Source: Variovorax sp. PMC12 (GTDB lineage Bacteria > Pseudomonadota > Gammaproteobacteria > Burkholderiales > Burkholderiaceae_C). From it: a DNA stretch of 64,000 nucleotides. The stretch lies in NCBI RefSeq assembly GCF_003019815.1, contig NZ_CP027773.1, positions 2,739,001 through 2,803,000 on the forward strand, given 5' to 3'. The translations under genes and the position numbers were made by a program. This document shows, one piece after another, positions 16,622-26,142 of this stretch (its first letter is position 1; each line of letters begins with the position of its first letter). Below the pieces are notes generated by a model. That model searched no databases. It was given only the letters and a program-made list of their open reading frames with translations, and had not been told where the DNA came from.

Positions 16622-17926
16622 TCACTGCGCGCGCTGCTTCGCCACGAACTCCGGCGTCACCGTCCCCTGCTTGTTGCCGAACTGCGCGATGACGTAGTTC
16701 GCGAGCGCCGCGACTTCGGTGTCGGTGTAGGCCTTGTCGAATGCGGGCATGTAGACCTCGTTGTCGTGCACGCGCATCTTCACGCCCCGCAGGATCATCT
16801 GCGTGACGTTCGCGCCGCCGGGGTCGTTCACTCCGCGCGTTCCCAGCAGCGACGCGTAGCTGGTCTGCTGCCCCTGGCCGTTCCATTGGTGGCAGCTGGC
16901 GCATGCCGCGGCGAAGAGCCTGAGCCCCTGCTCATGCCCTTCGGCCGTGTTGGCCGCCGGCGCGGCCGCGCTCGAGGCCACGGCCCAGGGCGCCTTCGCA
17001 TCGATCTCGATCGGATCCTTGCCGGACTTCGCGGGCACCGTGCGCAGGTAGCTCACGAGCGCCGCGGTGTCCTCGGCCTTCAGGTACTGCAGGCTGTGCT
17101 CCACCGCCTCGCCCATCGGCCCCGAGGCCGAGCCCCGGCCATCGGCGTGCCCCGTGGTGAGGTAGGCGGCAATCTCCGCGTCGCTCCATCCGCCGATGCC
17201 GTTCTTCGCGTCCGACGTGATGTTGTAGGCGCGCCAGCCCTGGACCGTTTCGCCCGCCAGGTTGTTGCTCGTCTCCAGCGCGAAGGCGAAGTTGCGCGGC
17301 GTGTGGCATTCCGCGCAATGGCCCAGCGCGGTGGCCAGGTACTTGCCCTGGTTCCACGCGGGCGGCTGCGACGGGTCGGCCTCGAAGCGGCGGCTCTTGA
17401 AGAAGGCCGCGTTCCAGAAGCCCATGGCCCAGCGCTGGTTGAACGGAAAGCCCAGGTCGGGCTCGCGGTTCGGCTGCTTCACCTGGGGCAGGCTGAAGAG
17501 ATAGGCCTTGATCGCGAGCACGTCCTTGCGGCTGAGCGCTGTGTACGCGGTGTACGGGAACGCCGGGTACAGGCGCTTCCCGTCGGCGCGCACGCCGTCG
17601 TGCATGGCGCGCACGAACTGTTCGTCGCTCCAGTTGCCGATGCCGGTGGCCGGGTCGGCCGTGATGTTCGACGAATAGATGGTGCCGAACGGCAGCACGA
17701 AAGGCAGCCCGCCCGCAAAGGGCTCGCCCTTGCCGGGCACCGTGTGGCACGCGATGCAGTCGGCGGCCTTGGTGAGGTACTCGCCGCGCACCAGCAGCGC
17801 CGCATCGGCCGGCGCGCCGGCCAGCACGGGCGCCTCGCCCTCCGACTTGTCGGTGCGGTTCAGAAAGAAGTACAGCGCCGCGCCCACCACGAACACGGCC
17901 ACCAGCAGCTTGAAGAGTCGCTTCAT
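16622..17926 (-). CDS. Triheme c-type cytochrome, electron acceptor subunit of a molybdenum hydroxylase
   Basis: This 434-residue protein has an N-terminal hydrophobic anchor (about 5-22) and three CxxCH heme sites: Cys57-His61 (CIACH), Cys204-His208 (CAECH) and Cys342-His346 (CASCH). The layout matches the membrane-bound triheme subunits that take electrons from periplasmic alcohol or aldehyde dehydrogenases of the IorAB/AldFGH type. Its ATG overlaps the end of the large molybdopterin subunit by four bases, so the three genes form one unit. It should pass electrons to ubiquinone or to the cytochrome chain in the periplasm. Confidence 0.88.
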   Translation of the reverse strand: MKRLFKLLVAVFVVGAALYFFLNRTDKSEGEAPVLAGAPADAALLVRGEYLTKAADCIACHTVPGKGEPFAGGLPFVLPFGTIYSSNITADPATGIGNWSDEQFVRAMHDGVRADGKRLYPAFPYTAYTALSRKDVLAIKAYLFSLPQVKQPNREPDLGFPFNQRWAMGFWNAAFFKSRRFEADPSQPPAWNQGKYLATALGHCAECHTPRNFAFALETSNNLAGETVQGWRAYNITSDAKNGIGGWSDAEIAAYLTTGHADGRGSASGPMGEAVEHSLQYLKAEDTAALVSYLRTVPAKSGKDPIEIDAKAPWAVASSAAAPAANTAEGHEQGLRLFAAACASCHQWNGQGQQTSYASLLGTRGVNDPGGANVTQMILRGVKMRVHDNEVYMPAFDKAYTDTEVAALANYVIAQFGNKQGTVTPEFVAKQRAQ

Positions 17927-20172
17927 GCCGTGCTCCTTTCGCCTGGCGCCGCCTGCGGGGCATCGGCGATCTTCTTCTTCAGCGCTTCCTTGTCCTGCAC
18001 CAGCAGCGCGCGGTTCACGGGCAACGCGCGCAGGCGCACGCCGGTGGCCGCGAAGATCGCATTGGCCAGCGCCGGCGCGGCGATGGCGGTGCCGACCTCT
18101 CCTAGCCCGCCGGGCGCCTCCCCGCTCTTGATGGTGTGGACCTCGACCGGTGGCGACTCGTTGATGCGCAGCATCCGGTAGTCGTGGAAGTTGCTCTGCT
18201 CGATGGCGCCGTCGCGCAGCGTGATCTCGCTGAACAGCGCGGCGCTGAGCCCGAACAACAACCCGCCCTGGATCTGCGCCTCGATGGAGCTCGCGTTCAC
18301 CGCAATGCCGCAGTCGAGCGCGACCACCGCGCGCCGCAGCCGCACCTCGCCCTGCGGCGTGACCTCGACCTCGACCATGGCGCACACGCGGCTGCCGAAC
18401 GGGTCGCCAACGGCCACGCCGCGCCCCACGCGTGCCGGCAGCGCGCCCTTGCCCCAGCCGATCTTTTCGGCGGCCAGGTCGAGCACCGCGAGCGTGCGCG
18501 GGTTCTTCTTCAGCAGCGCGCGCCGGTAGGCCACTGGGTCCTTCTTCGCGCGCTGCGCCAGTTCGTCGATGAAGCTCTCCAGCACGAAGAGGTTGTGCGT
18601 CGGCCCCACGCCGCGCCACCAGCCGACGTTCAGGCCGCTCGGCATGTCGTGCCGCACCCACTCCACCTTGAGGTTCGGCAGGTCGTAGCAGGGCTCGGCG
18701 ACGCATTCGATCAGGTCGCCGTCCATGCCGTCCTTGCCCATGAAGGCCGGCGCCCAGCGGCCCAGCACGGTGCCGCCCGAGATGCGGTCGCCGAACCACA
18801 GGATCTGCCCGTCGCCGTCGACCACGGCCGAGATGTCGTCGTGGTACATCGGCCGAACGATGTCGTGGCGGATGTCTTCCTCGCGCGTCCACACCACCTT
18901 CAGCGGATACGCCACCTGCTTCGCGAAGGCCACGGCCTGTTCGACCGAGTCGGTCTCCAGCCGGCGGCCGAAGCCGCCGCCCAGGTACTGGTTGTGCAGC
19001 ACGACCTTGTCCTCGGCCAGCCCGGTGATCTTGGCGGCCACGCTCACGCAGCGCGCCGGCACCTGGGTGCCGACCCAGATCTCGCAGCCGTCGGGCCGCA
19101 CATGCACCGTGGTGTTGAGCGGCTCCATGGTCGCGTGCGCCAGCATCGGCAGGTCGTAGGTGGCCTGTACCAGCGTGCCCTCGGGCCGCTTGCCGGTTTC
19201 CTTGCCGACGATGGCCTTGTCCTTCGCGAGCGCATCGGCCAGCGCCGAGCGCAACTGCTGCGTCGTGAGCGTGGCGTTCTGCCCCGGTGTCCAACGGATC
19301 TTGAGCGCGTCGAGGCCGCGCTTGGCGGCCCAGAAATGCTCGCCCACCACGGCGACCGCGTCCTTGATGCGCAGCACGTCGATCACGCCGGGAATCGCGC
19401 GCGCGGCCTTGTCGTCCACCGAGGCCAGCACGCCGCCGAGCGTGGGGCTGGCCTTGACCGTCGCCACCTTCATGCCCGGCACACGCACGTCGATGCCGAA
19501 CTGCGTGCTGCCGTTGACCTTGCCGGCCGAGTCGACGCGCCGCAGCGGCTGGCCGATGAGCTTGAAATCCTTGGGCTCCTTCAGCGCCACCTTGGCCGGC
19601 ATCGGCAGCTTCGCGGCGGCCGATGCGAGCGCGCCGAAGCCGAGCTGCCGGTTCGAGGCCGCATGGCTCACCACGCCGCGCGCGACCGTGCAGCTCGCGG
19701 GGTCGACGCTCCATTGCGCGGCGGCTGCGCCGACCAGCAGCGTGCGCGCGACGGCACCGGCCTCGCGCAGCACGGAGTAGGTGCCGCGCGTGCTGGTCGA
19801 GCCGCCGGTGATCTGGCCGCCGAGCAGCGGCATGCCGTAGAGCGCTTCGTTGGGCGGCGAATGCTCCACGCGCACCTGGTCGAGCTCGACGCCGAGTTCC
19901 TCGGCCAGCAGCATGGCCGAGCCGGTGTAGATGGCCTGGCCCATCTCCACCATCGGCATCACGAGGCGCACGCCGCCGTCGGCGTCGATGCGGATGAAGG
20001 CGTTGGGCGCGAAGGCGGGGTTGCCGTCCGCAAGCGCGGCGGCCGCGTCCGCGGGTTGCTGGCGCGCGCTGATGGCCGCAAAGGCCTTGCTGCCTCCGAC
20101 CCAGGTGAAGGCCAGCGCCAGGCCACCCGCCTGCAGGGCGGCGCGCCGGCTGATTCCGGCGGCGGCGCTCAC
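17923..20172 (-). CDS. Molybdopterin-binding large subunit, isoquinoline 1-oxidoreductase (IorB) type
   Basis: This 749-residue protein begins at a GTG that overlaps the stop of the small subunit (GTGA). A Tat-type signal with SRRAALQAGGLALAFTW near the N-terminus predicts export as a folded cofactor-loaded enzyme. The rest is a xanthine-oxidase-family molybdenum subunit in the single-chain IorB arrangement: QITGGSTSTRGTYSVLREAG, the HATMEPLNTTVHV cofactor loop, GGGFGRRLE, and VGWWRGVGPTHN late in the chain, with the terminal GLGEVGTAIAAPALANAIF. The substrate is probably an aldehyde or N-heterocycle and cannot be read from sequence. Confidence 0.88.
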   Translation of the reverse strand: MSAAAGISRRAALQAGGLALAFTWVGGSKAFAAISARQQPADAAAALADGNPAFAPNAFIRIDADGGVRLVMPMVEMGQAIYTGSAMLLAEELGVELDQVRVEHSPPNEALYGMPLLGGQITGGSTSTRGTYSVLREAGAVARTLLVGAAAAQWSVDPASCTVARGVVSHAASNRQLGFGALASAAAKLPMPAKVALKEPKDFKLIGQPLRRVDSAGKVNGSTQFGIDVRVPGMKVATVKASPTLGGVLASVDDKAARAIPGVIDVLRIKDAVAVVGEHFWAAKRGLDALKIRWTPGQNATLTTQQLRSALADALAKDKAIVGKETGKRPEGTLVQATYDLPMLAHATMEPLNTTVHVRPDGCEIWVGTQVPARCVSVAAKITGLAEDKVVLHNQYLGGGFGRRLETDSVEQAVAFAKQVAYPLKVVWTREEDIRHDIVRPMYHDDISAVVDGDGQILWFGDRISGGTVLGRWAPAFMGKDGMDGDLIECVAEPCYDLPNLKVEWVRHDMPSGLNVGWWRGVGPTHNLFVLESFIDELAQRAKKDPVAYRRALLKKNPRTLAVLDLAAEKIGWGKGALPARVGRGVAVGDPFGSRVCAMVEVEVTPQGEVRLRRAVVALDCGIAVNASSIEAQIQGGLLFGLSAALFSEITLRDGAIEQSNFHDYRMLRINESPPVEVHTIKSGEAPGGLGEVGTAIAAPALANAIFAATGVRLRALPVNRALLVQDKEALKKKIADAPQAAPGERSTA

Positions 20173-20672
20173 GATGCGCTCCTGGCCGGCATCGTCACCA
20201 CCGACTGCAGCACCTCCGGCTTGCCCGTGGCGGCCTGCTTGATGGCGGCCCGGATGCGCGAGTAGGTACAGCATCGGCAGACGTTGCCCGACATGGCGAG
20301 GTCGATGTCGGCGTCGCTCGGGTTGGGCGTGCGCTGTATCAGCGCCGCGGCGGACATGATCTGCCCGGACTGGCAGTAGCCGCACTGCACCACGTCCACG
20401 TCGAGCCAGGCCTTCTGGATGCTCTGGCCGGCCGGGGTCAGCGCGATGGCTTCGATGGTGGTGACGGCCTTCTTTCCGATCGCGCCGACCGGTAGCACGC
20501 AAGAGCGCACGGGCTGGCCGTCGAGGTGCACGGTGCAGGCGCCGCATTGCGCGATGCCGCAGCCGAACTTGGTTCCTGTCAGCCCCACGATGTCGCGCAA
20601 TGCCCAGAGCAAGGGCATGTCGTCGGGAGCGTTGACAGCAACGGACTGGCCGTTGATGTTGATATCAATCAT
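20169..20672 (-). CDS. [2Fe-2S] small subunit, IorA type
   Basis: This 167-residue protein has the two cluster-binding sets of molybdenum hydroxylases. The plant-type ferredoxin set is Cys38, Cys43, Cys46 and Cys58 (CGIAQCGAC). The helical-domain set is Cys97, Cys100, Cys132 and Cys134. The second motif reads CRCCTYSRI, with an extra cysteine at 135 where glycine is usual. It is the first gene of the three-gene unit and carries no signal of its own, so it presumably rides out with the Tat-tagged large subunit. The gene is divergent from the SulP gene, with 178 bp of shared upstream region. Confidence 0.88.
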   Translation of the reverse strand: MIDININGQSVAVNAPDDMPLLWALRDIVGLTGTKFGCGIAQCGACTVHLDGQPVRSCVLPVGAIGKKAVTTIEAIALTPAGQSIQKAWLDVDVVQCGYCQSGQIMSAAALIQRTPNPSDADIDLAMSGNVCRCCTYSRIRAAIKQAATGKPEVLQSVVTMPARSAS

Positions 20673-20850
20673 GGGCCCTGCCTTTTCTGCTTGTTTCATC
20701 GGGGGTCGGGACTGCACCATAGCGCCAGTTTGAAAAATGCGCTCGGGCTTTTCCAAACCTGCCGGCAAGCGGCAACGAAAGTTTTCATCGTCAGCTTCCG
20801 GTCCGTCGGAGGCTGCCAGCATTCCGCGACAACAAAAAAGCAAGAAGGCC

Positions 20851-22512
20851 ATGTCCATTCCCGCAGAAACCGCACCGCCGCCCGGCGCCACCCGCCGCCC
20901 CGGCGTCGCCGACCTCGTGGCGGGCGTGTCCATCGCCGGCCTGCTGCTGCCGGAAGCCGTGGCCTATTCAGGCATCGCGGGCCTGCCGCCCCAGGCCGGG
21001 GTGATCGCGCTCTTCGCCGGCCTGCTGGTCTACGGCATATTCGGCAGCAGCCGCTTCGCGATCGTCTCGGCCACCTCGTCGTCGGCCGCCGTGCTGTTCG
21101 CGGCCACCACATCGATGCCGGGCATCGACACGGCCACGCGGCTGGCCATGGGCGCGGCCATCGTCGCCCTGGCCGGGGTGTTCTTCGTGATCGCGGGCAT
21201 CGCGAAGCTGGGCGCGGTGTCCAGCCTCATCGCCAAGCCGGTGCTGCGCGGCTTTGCGCTGGGCCTGGCGCTGACCATCGTGGTCAAGCAGTTGCCCAAG
21301 GTGCTGTCGGTGCAGCCGGCGCACAGCGACTTCTTCCGCCTCTTCGCCGGGCTGGCCACCGAATGGCGGCACTGGAACCTGGCCGGCGCGGCGATGGCGT
21401 TGGCAGCGTTGCTGCTGCTGCGCGGCCTCTCGCGCTGGCGCGCGGTGCCGGCGGCGCTGCTGGTGATCGTCTGCGGCATCGCGCTCGACGTGAGCGGGCT
21501 GTGCCATGCGTGGGGCGTGGCGGCGGTGGGGCCGATCTCGCTCGACTTCTCGCACCCCGGCGTGCCGCAGCTCGACCGCGCGCAGTGGCAGAACCTGGGC
21601 GGGCTCGCGTTCGCGATGGCGCTGATCCTCTATGCGGAGTCGTACGGCTCGATCCGCACCTTCGCCATGCGCCACGGCGACAACGTCTCGGCCAACCGCG
21701 ACCTGCTGGCGCTGGGCGGGGCGAACATGCTGTCGGCGCTGTTCCAGGGCATGCCGGTGGGCGCGGGCTATTCGGCCACGTCAGCCAACGAATCGGCGGG
21801 CGCGCAGAGCCGCGCGGCGGGCATCGTGGCCGGGCTGGTGGTGGGGGTGGCGGTGTTCACGCTGCTGCCGTGGATCGCGCACACGCCCGAGCCGCTGCTG
21901 GCGGCCATCGTGATCAACGCGGTGAGCCATTCGCTCAACCCCTCGGCGCTGCGGCCGTATTTCCATTGGCGGCGCGACCGCCTGGTGGCGCTGGTGGCGG
22001 TGGCCGCAGTGCTGGTGCTGGGCGTGCTCGACGGGCTGCTGGCGGCCATCGGCGTGAGCCTGCTGCTGCTGCTGCGCGGCTTCTCGCGCACCACGGTGAG
22101 CTGGCTCGGCCGGCTGGGCCAGAGCCACGACTACGTCGACACCGCCCGGCACCCCGAGGCGGTGGTGCCGCCGGGCGTGCTGATCGCGCGGCCCGAGGTG
22201 CCGCTTTTCTTCGGCAATGCCGATGCAGTGTTCGCGTCGATCCGCGCGCGCATCGACGCCACGCCGGGCCTGCGGCGCATGGTGCTGAGCCTGGAAGAGT
22301 CGCCCGACCTCGACGCCACCAGCATTGAGGCGCTGTGCGATTTCGCGGCCTACGTGCGCGTGCGCGGCCTGCGCCTGTCGCTGGCGCGGGTGAAGGACGA
22401 CGTGCGCGACCTGCTGGCCAAGGTGAACTCGCCCGACCTGCACGCGGAGGTGTATGCGCCTTGGAGCGTGGACGATGCGGTGCAGTCGCCGCAGCAGCAG
22501 GTCAGCGCGTGA
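20851..22512 (+). CDS. SulP-family anion transporter with STAS domain
   Basis: This 553-residue protein has an N-terminal transport domain of 10-14 helices with the SulP landmark AGLLLPEAVAYSGIAGLPPQ near residue 35. A C-terminal STAS domain covers about 440-540. In the STAS domain the ESPDLDATSIEAL stretch matches the anti-sigma-antagonist-like loop. SulP proteins move sulfate, bicarbonate or dicarboxylates across the inner membrane; the substrate here is unknown. AAGAAGG lies just before the ATG at 20851. No carbonic anhydrase or sulfate-assimilation gene is adjacent. Confidence 0.87.
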   Translation: MSIPAETAPPPGATRRPGVADLVAGVSIAGLLLPEAVAYSGIAGLPPQAGVIALFAGLLVYGIFGSSRFAIVSATSSSAAVLFAATTSMPGIDTATRLAMGAAIVALAGVFFVIAGIAKLGAVSSLIAKPVLRGFALGLALTIVVKQLPKVLSVQPAHSDFFRLFAGLATEWRHWNLAGAAMALAALLLLRGLSRWRAVPAALLVIVCGIALDVSGLCHAWGVAAVGPISLDFSHPGVPQLDRAQWQNLGGLAFAMALILYAESYGSIRTFAMRHGDNVSANRDLLALGGANMLSALFQGMPVGAGYSATSANESAGAQSRAAGIVAGLVVGVAVFTLLPWIAHTPEPLLAAIVINAVSHSLNPSALRPYFHWRRDRLVALVAVAAVLVLGVLDGLLAAIGVSLLLLLRGFSRTTVSWLGRLGQSHDYVDTARHPEAVVPPGVLIARPEVPLFFGNADAVFASIRARIDATPGLRRMVLSLEESPDLDATSIEALCDFAAYVRVRGLRLSLARVKDDVRDLLAKVNSPDLHAEVYAPWSVDDAVQSPQQQVSA

Positions 22513-22627
22513 CCGCCTGCCGCCTTGACTCGCCGGGGCTGACACCCGTGTGCTCGCGGCCAGGCGCGCGCCTGGAACATGGCGCAGCGCATCGAGGCCG
22601 GCGCGCAAGCCTTCAAGGCGGCCTGGT

Positions 22628-23257
22628 TCAGCTGGCCAGGAAGTCGGGCTGGCGGAATTTCTTCTCGAGGAACTGCCCGTTGGCCACCAGCGCGGCGGCA
22701 TCGCTCGACGCCACGTTCGCGACGATCTCGCGCAGCTTGGCATCGAGCAGGCCCAGCTGTTCGCCGAGCAACTGGCGCGCCGTCTTGCCATCCTTCACCG
22801 CATGCGTCATGCGAAAGGCCGGGGGCAGCGCGACGTAGTTGGCGAGCGTTTCGGGCAGGTAGCGCAGCACGGTCTCGCGCACGGTGAAGAGGTCGTCGCC
22901 GTGCGCGCCGGCGCCCACCAGCCGCGGCAGCACCTCGCCCACCGAGCCGCGCACGTTGTCCAGGCTCTTGCGCATGTCGTCTGTGAGGTGCGGCTGCGCC
23001 CGCGCGACCACACGGTCGAGGCGCTCCAGCGTCTGCTCCACACTGAGGCTGTCTTCGATGCGGCGCTCCAGCTCGGGCGCCTTGCGGCCCATGAGCCAGC
23101 CGGCCACATACAGGCCGGCGGTGATCAGCAGCCAGCCGCGGTCGATCACGCCCGCGAACAGCAGCGCCGGCCCCAGCAGCGCCAGCGCGCAGCCCAGGAT
23201 GTTGCCGTTGCCGTAGAGGAACAGCAGCGCGCGCAGCTTCAGCGAACGCTCCGGCAT
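22628..23257 (-). CDS. Hypothetical membrane protein, possibly XpaC-like, last gene of the TelA/VWA operon
   Basis: This 209-residue protein has two closely spaced hydrophobic helices (about 10-55), then a charged helical region with KAPELERRIEDSLSVEQTL and a later Leu-rich stretch. XpaC-family proteins share a two-helix plus helical-tail layout and are often encoded next to telA, so XpaC-like is my best guess from context; I see no diagnostic motif. The start codon overlaps the stop of the VWA gene by one base (TGATG), showing coupling. The 115 bp between its end and sulP hold a GC-rich palindrome but no convincing terminator. Confidence 0.55.
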   Translation of the reverse strand: MPERSLKLRALLFLYGNGNILGCALALLGPALLFAGVIDRGWLLITAGLYVAGWLMGRKAPELERRIEDSLSVEQTLERLDRVVARAQPHLTDDMRKSLDNVRGSVGEVLPRLVGAGAHGDDLFTVRETVLRYLPETLANYVALPPAFRMTHAVKDGKTARQLLGEQLGLLDAKLREIVANVASSDAAALVANGQFLEKKFRQPDFLAS

Positions 23258-24852
23258 CACTGGTAGCCCCGGATTTCCTTGAACACCTGCGCCAGCCGCA
23301 GCTTGCGGCCGTCGAATTCGCGGCCTCCAGAGAGCTGCGCGATCTGCCGCATCTCGTCCACGTTGCCTTCGCCGAACAGGATCGGGAAGATGCGCGCCGG
23401 CAGGCCGCCTGCCGCATAGCGGTCGTGGAACTCGCTCGGCCGCAGCCCGGAGTTGTTCTCGCCGTCGGTCAGCAGCACGATGCTGACGAAGCGCCCGGGC
23501 TCGTTCTGCTGCTCCTGCCGCGCGAGGTCTTCGGCGGCGGCCAGCGCCGAGTAGATGGCGGTGCCGCCGTCGGCCTTCATGGCATCGGCGCGCTGGCGCA
23601 GCTCGGCGCGGGCGCTGTCGATCTGGTCGGCTTCGAAGCGCACCCACACCGGGGCCTGCACCCGGGTGGCGAAGGTGATGAGCACCACGCGCTCGCGGCT
23701 CTGGAAAGCGCTGTAGCGCGTGCTGGCGGTGGCCGCGGCGGTGCCGGCCGCATCTGCGCCCGACAGCAGCTTGAGCGCCTCGCGCATCGACTCCAGCCGC
23801 GCGCCCTGCATCGAGCCGCTGAGGTCGAGCACGAAGATCGAGGTGGCGGGCTTGCGCCATTGCGACTGGTAGGTGCCGAGCACCGCGTCGATCACCTCCA
23901 GCCGGTTGGGAAAACCCAGCTCGGCCACGGCGGCGGTGGGCAGCGCGCTGGCGGCGGCAACCTCCGGATTGGCGGGGCGCAGGAAAGCAGCCGACAAGGC
24001 ATCGCGCTGGAACGGCGCGGCCTTGAGCGCGCCGACCAGCCGGGTGTAGGCATCGCGCTTGCGGTCGTTGAGCAGCATCAGCGGATAGTCGGCCGAGATC
24101 ATTCCGTCGCGCGGGTAGATCAGCGCGAGCTGGTCGGCCTTGGGCAGCTTCTCGTTGGCGCGCAGGATCACTGCCTCGTAGTTGACCATCGCGTCGATGG
24201 CTGACGGGTCTTTCACGTAGGCGTCGGCCAGCCAGCCCGAGCTGCCCGCCGTGAGCTTCTGGCCCGAGAGAAAGGCCTTGAGCGTCTTCTCGTCCACGTC
24301 CTGCGCCGTCAGGTCTTCCGTCTTGCCGGCCAGTGCGGAGGCCACGGCGAAGAGCGCGCTCATGCCGGTGTTGGAGCTGGTGGCGTTGGTCATGCCGTAG
24401 CGCAGCTGGCCGGAGCCCGCGGCCTTGGCGATCTCGGCCCAGCCCGGCGGCTTCCGGTTCCAGCCGAGCTGCGCGGCCTTGGCGTTCTTCACGCCGAGCG
24501 CAATGCGCGAGTAGAAGAGCTTGTCGCGCGCCAGCGGCTTGGTCTGCAGCGCCAGCGCCGGGTAGGCGCCGTTGGGCGGCAGGATCGCGTCGAAGCGCTC
24601 GCCGGCGTTGATGCGCTCGACGATGTCCAGCGTGCCGGCGTACGAGAACTTCACCTCCACGCCGGCCGCCTTGGCGGCATCGACGATGGGGCCTTCGATG
24701 TCCTTCAGTTCCGAGCCCGCGAGGATGGAGAAGGCGGCCGTATCTGCAGCAGGCGCCGGGGTGCCCTGCGATTCATCCTTGCCGCAAGCCGCAAGGCCCA
24801 GCGACAACGCCGCCAGCAGCGTCAGCGCCAGCCGGCGCGACCACAGGCTCAC
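23257..24852 (-). CDS. Lipoprotein with solute-binding-like and von Willebrand A domains
   Basis: This 531-residue protein starts at a GTG that overlaps the telA stop (GTGA). A signal with lipobox LGLAACGK places lipidated Cys23 at the membrane. Residues about 40-310 resemble a type-2 periplasmic substrate-binding protein. Residues about 330-520 form a VWA domain with the MIDAS motif DLSGS (in IFVLDLSGSMQG) and the later TDGENNSG. A binding-protein fold fused to a metal-dependent adhesion domain suggests a ligand-responsive scaffold at the cell envelope. It lies between telA and the small membrane protein, and its job is probably joint with TelA. Confidence 0.8.
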   Translation of the reverse strand: MSLWSRRLALTLLAALSLGLAACGKDESQGTPAPAADTAAFSILAGSELKDIEGPIVDAAKAAGVEVKFSYAGTLDIVERINAGERFDAILPPNGAYPALALQTKPLARDKLFYSRIALGVKNAKAAQLGWNRKPPGWAEIAKAAGSGQLRYGMTNATSSNTGMSALFAVASALAGKTEDLTAQDVDEKTLKAFLSGQKLTAGSSGWLADAYVKDPSAIDAMVNYEAVILRANEKLPKADQLALIYPRDGMISADYPLMLLNDRKRDAYTRLVGALKAAPFQRDALSAAFLRPANPEVAAASALPTAAVAELGFPNRLEVIDAVLGTYQSQWRKPATSIFVLDLSGSMQGARLESMREALKLLSGADAAGTAAATASTRYSAFQSRERVVLITFATRVQAPVWVRFEADQIDSARAELRQRADAMKADGGTAIYSALAAAEDLARQEQQNEPGRFVSIVLLTDGENNSGLRPSEFHDRYAAGGLPARIFPILFGEGNVDEMRQIAQLSGGREFDGRKLRLAQVFKEIRGYQ

Positions 24853-26105
24853 AGTGCGACCTCGCCGCGCGGCTGCTGCAGCGCCTCGCTCGTTTCCTGG
24901 CGGCGCACGCGGTCGAGGTAGGTGCGGCTCTTGGCGACTTCGTTCGTCAGCGTGTCCACCGTGGTCTGCATGGAGTCGAGCGCCCGGCTCTTGAAGTCGG
25001 CGATCGTGTCCATGGTCTGGTAGATGTTGGCAAAGGCCTGCTGCAGCTTGGCGATCTCGATGGTGCTGGAGGCGGCCTGCTGATGGATGGCGCTGCTCTG
25101 GTCGCGCAGCATCTCGCTGGTGCTGGCGATGAGGTTGCCGGTGGTGGCGTTGAGCGCGCTGATCTGGTCGAGCACCAGCTTCTGGTTGGACAGCGCCTGC
25201 GCCACGATCACCGCGGTGCGCAGCGCGGCCACGGTGGTGGTGGTGGCGCGGTCCACGCCCTTCATCAGCTCCAGGTTGTTCTTGCGGATCATGTCCAGCG
25301 CCAGGTAGCCCTGGATGTTCACCGCGAGCTGAGTGAGCAGGTCGGTGACCTTCTGGCGCGAATAGAACAGCATTTCCTCGCGGATCACGCGCGCCTTCTC
25401 GGGGTCGATGGTTTCCAGCGCGCGCGCCTTGGCGTCGAGCTGGCCGTCCAGCGCCTTGCCGATGTGCACGTATTTCTCGAGCCGCTCCATCAGCGTCCAG
25501 AGGTTGACCTTTTCCTGCTCGATGGCGGTGTTGTCGCGCAGCAGCTCGTCCTTGCCGCGCTTGAGCGATTCGATGATGGCGTTCAGGTGCGACTGCGACG
25601 ACTGGTAGCGCTCGAAGTAGGCCAGCAGCCTGTTGCCCAGCGGAATGATGCCCAGCAGCTTGCGCGCCGAGAACAGGTCGCCCTGCTTCGAGGGATCGAG
25701 GTCTTCCACCTGGTGGCGCAGGTCGATGAGCGACTGGCCGATCTGCGCGCCCTTGTCGAACAGGCCGTTGCGCAGCGAGCCCACAGGCCGCTCCAGCATG
25801 CGGTTGGACACCGAAGCCGAGGCCTCGATGTCCTTGCTGCCCATCGAGTGGATGCGCTCCACCGCTTCCTTGAACTGCGGATGCTGGCTGTCGTGCTGGG
25901 TGATGTCGTCGATGAAACGCGCCACCTGCGCGTCGAGCTCGGCCACGTCCTCGGGCTTCAGGCGCACCTTGCCGCTGGCCGATTCGACCGGCACCGGCGC
26001 GACGGGCGCGGGCGGCTCCAGCGTGAAGGCCTGCGGCGGCTGCAGGTCGATGGGCGCGGTTGCGGCGGTGGTGATGGTGGTTGCAGTGGTGACAGGCGCG
26101 TTCAT
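24849..26105 (-). CDS. telA: TelA-family toxic anion resistance protein
   Basis: This 418-residue, almost wholly helical cytoplasmic protein has a low-complexity Thr/Ala/Pro N-terminus (about 1-45) and then the TelA core. Visible core segments are SMGSKDIEASASVSNRMLER, RKLLGIIPLGNRLLAYFERY, and KNNLELMKGVDRATTTTVAA with heptad spacing. TelA proteins are tied to tellurite and other stress resistance, and to an envelope-stress module with VWA proteins; their biochemical action is unknown. GAGGA sits nine bases before the ATG. It is coupled to the downstream VWA gene. Confidence 0.85.
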   Translation of the reverse strand: MNAPVTTATTITTAATAPIDLQPPQAFTLEPPAPVAPVPVESASGKVRLKPEDVAELDAQVARFIDDITQHDSQHPQFKEAVERIHSMGSKDIEASASVSNRMLERPVGSLRNGLFDKGAQIGQSLIDLRHQVEDLDPSKQGDLFSARKLLGIIPLGNRLLAYFERYQSSQSHLNAIIESLKRGKDELLRDNTAIEQEKVNLWTLMERLEKYVHIGKALDGQLDAKARALETIDPEKARVIREEMLFYSRQKVTDLLTQLAVNIQGYLALDMIRKNNLELMKGVDRATTTTVAALRTAVIVAQALSNQKLVLDQISALNATTGNLIASTSEMLRDQSSAIHQQAASSTIEIAKLQQAFANIYQTMDTIADFKSRALDSMQTTVDTLTNEVAKSRTYLDRVRRQETSEALQQPRGEVAL

Positions 26106-26142
26106 GGTCGATCCTCGGTTCGTTCGTTGTCTGTTCGGCGAT

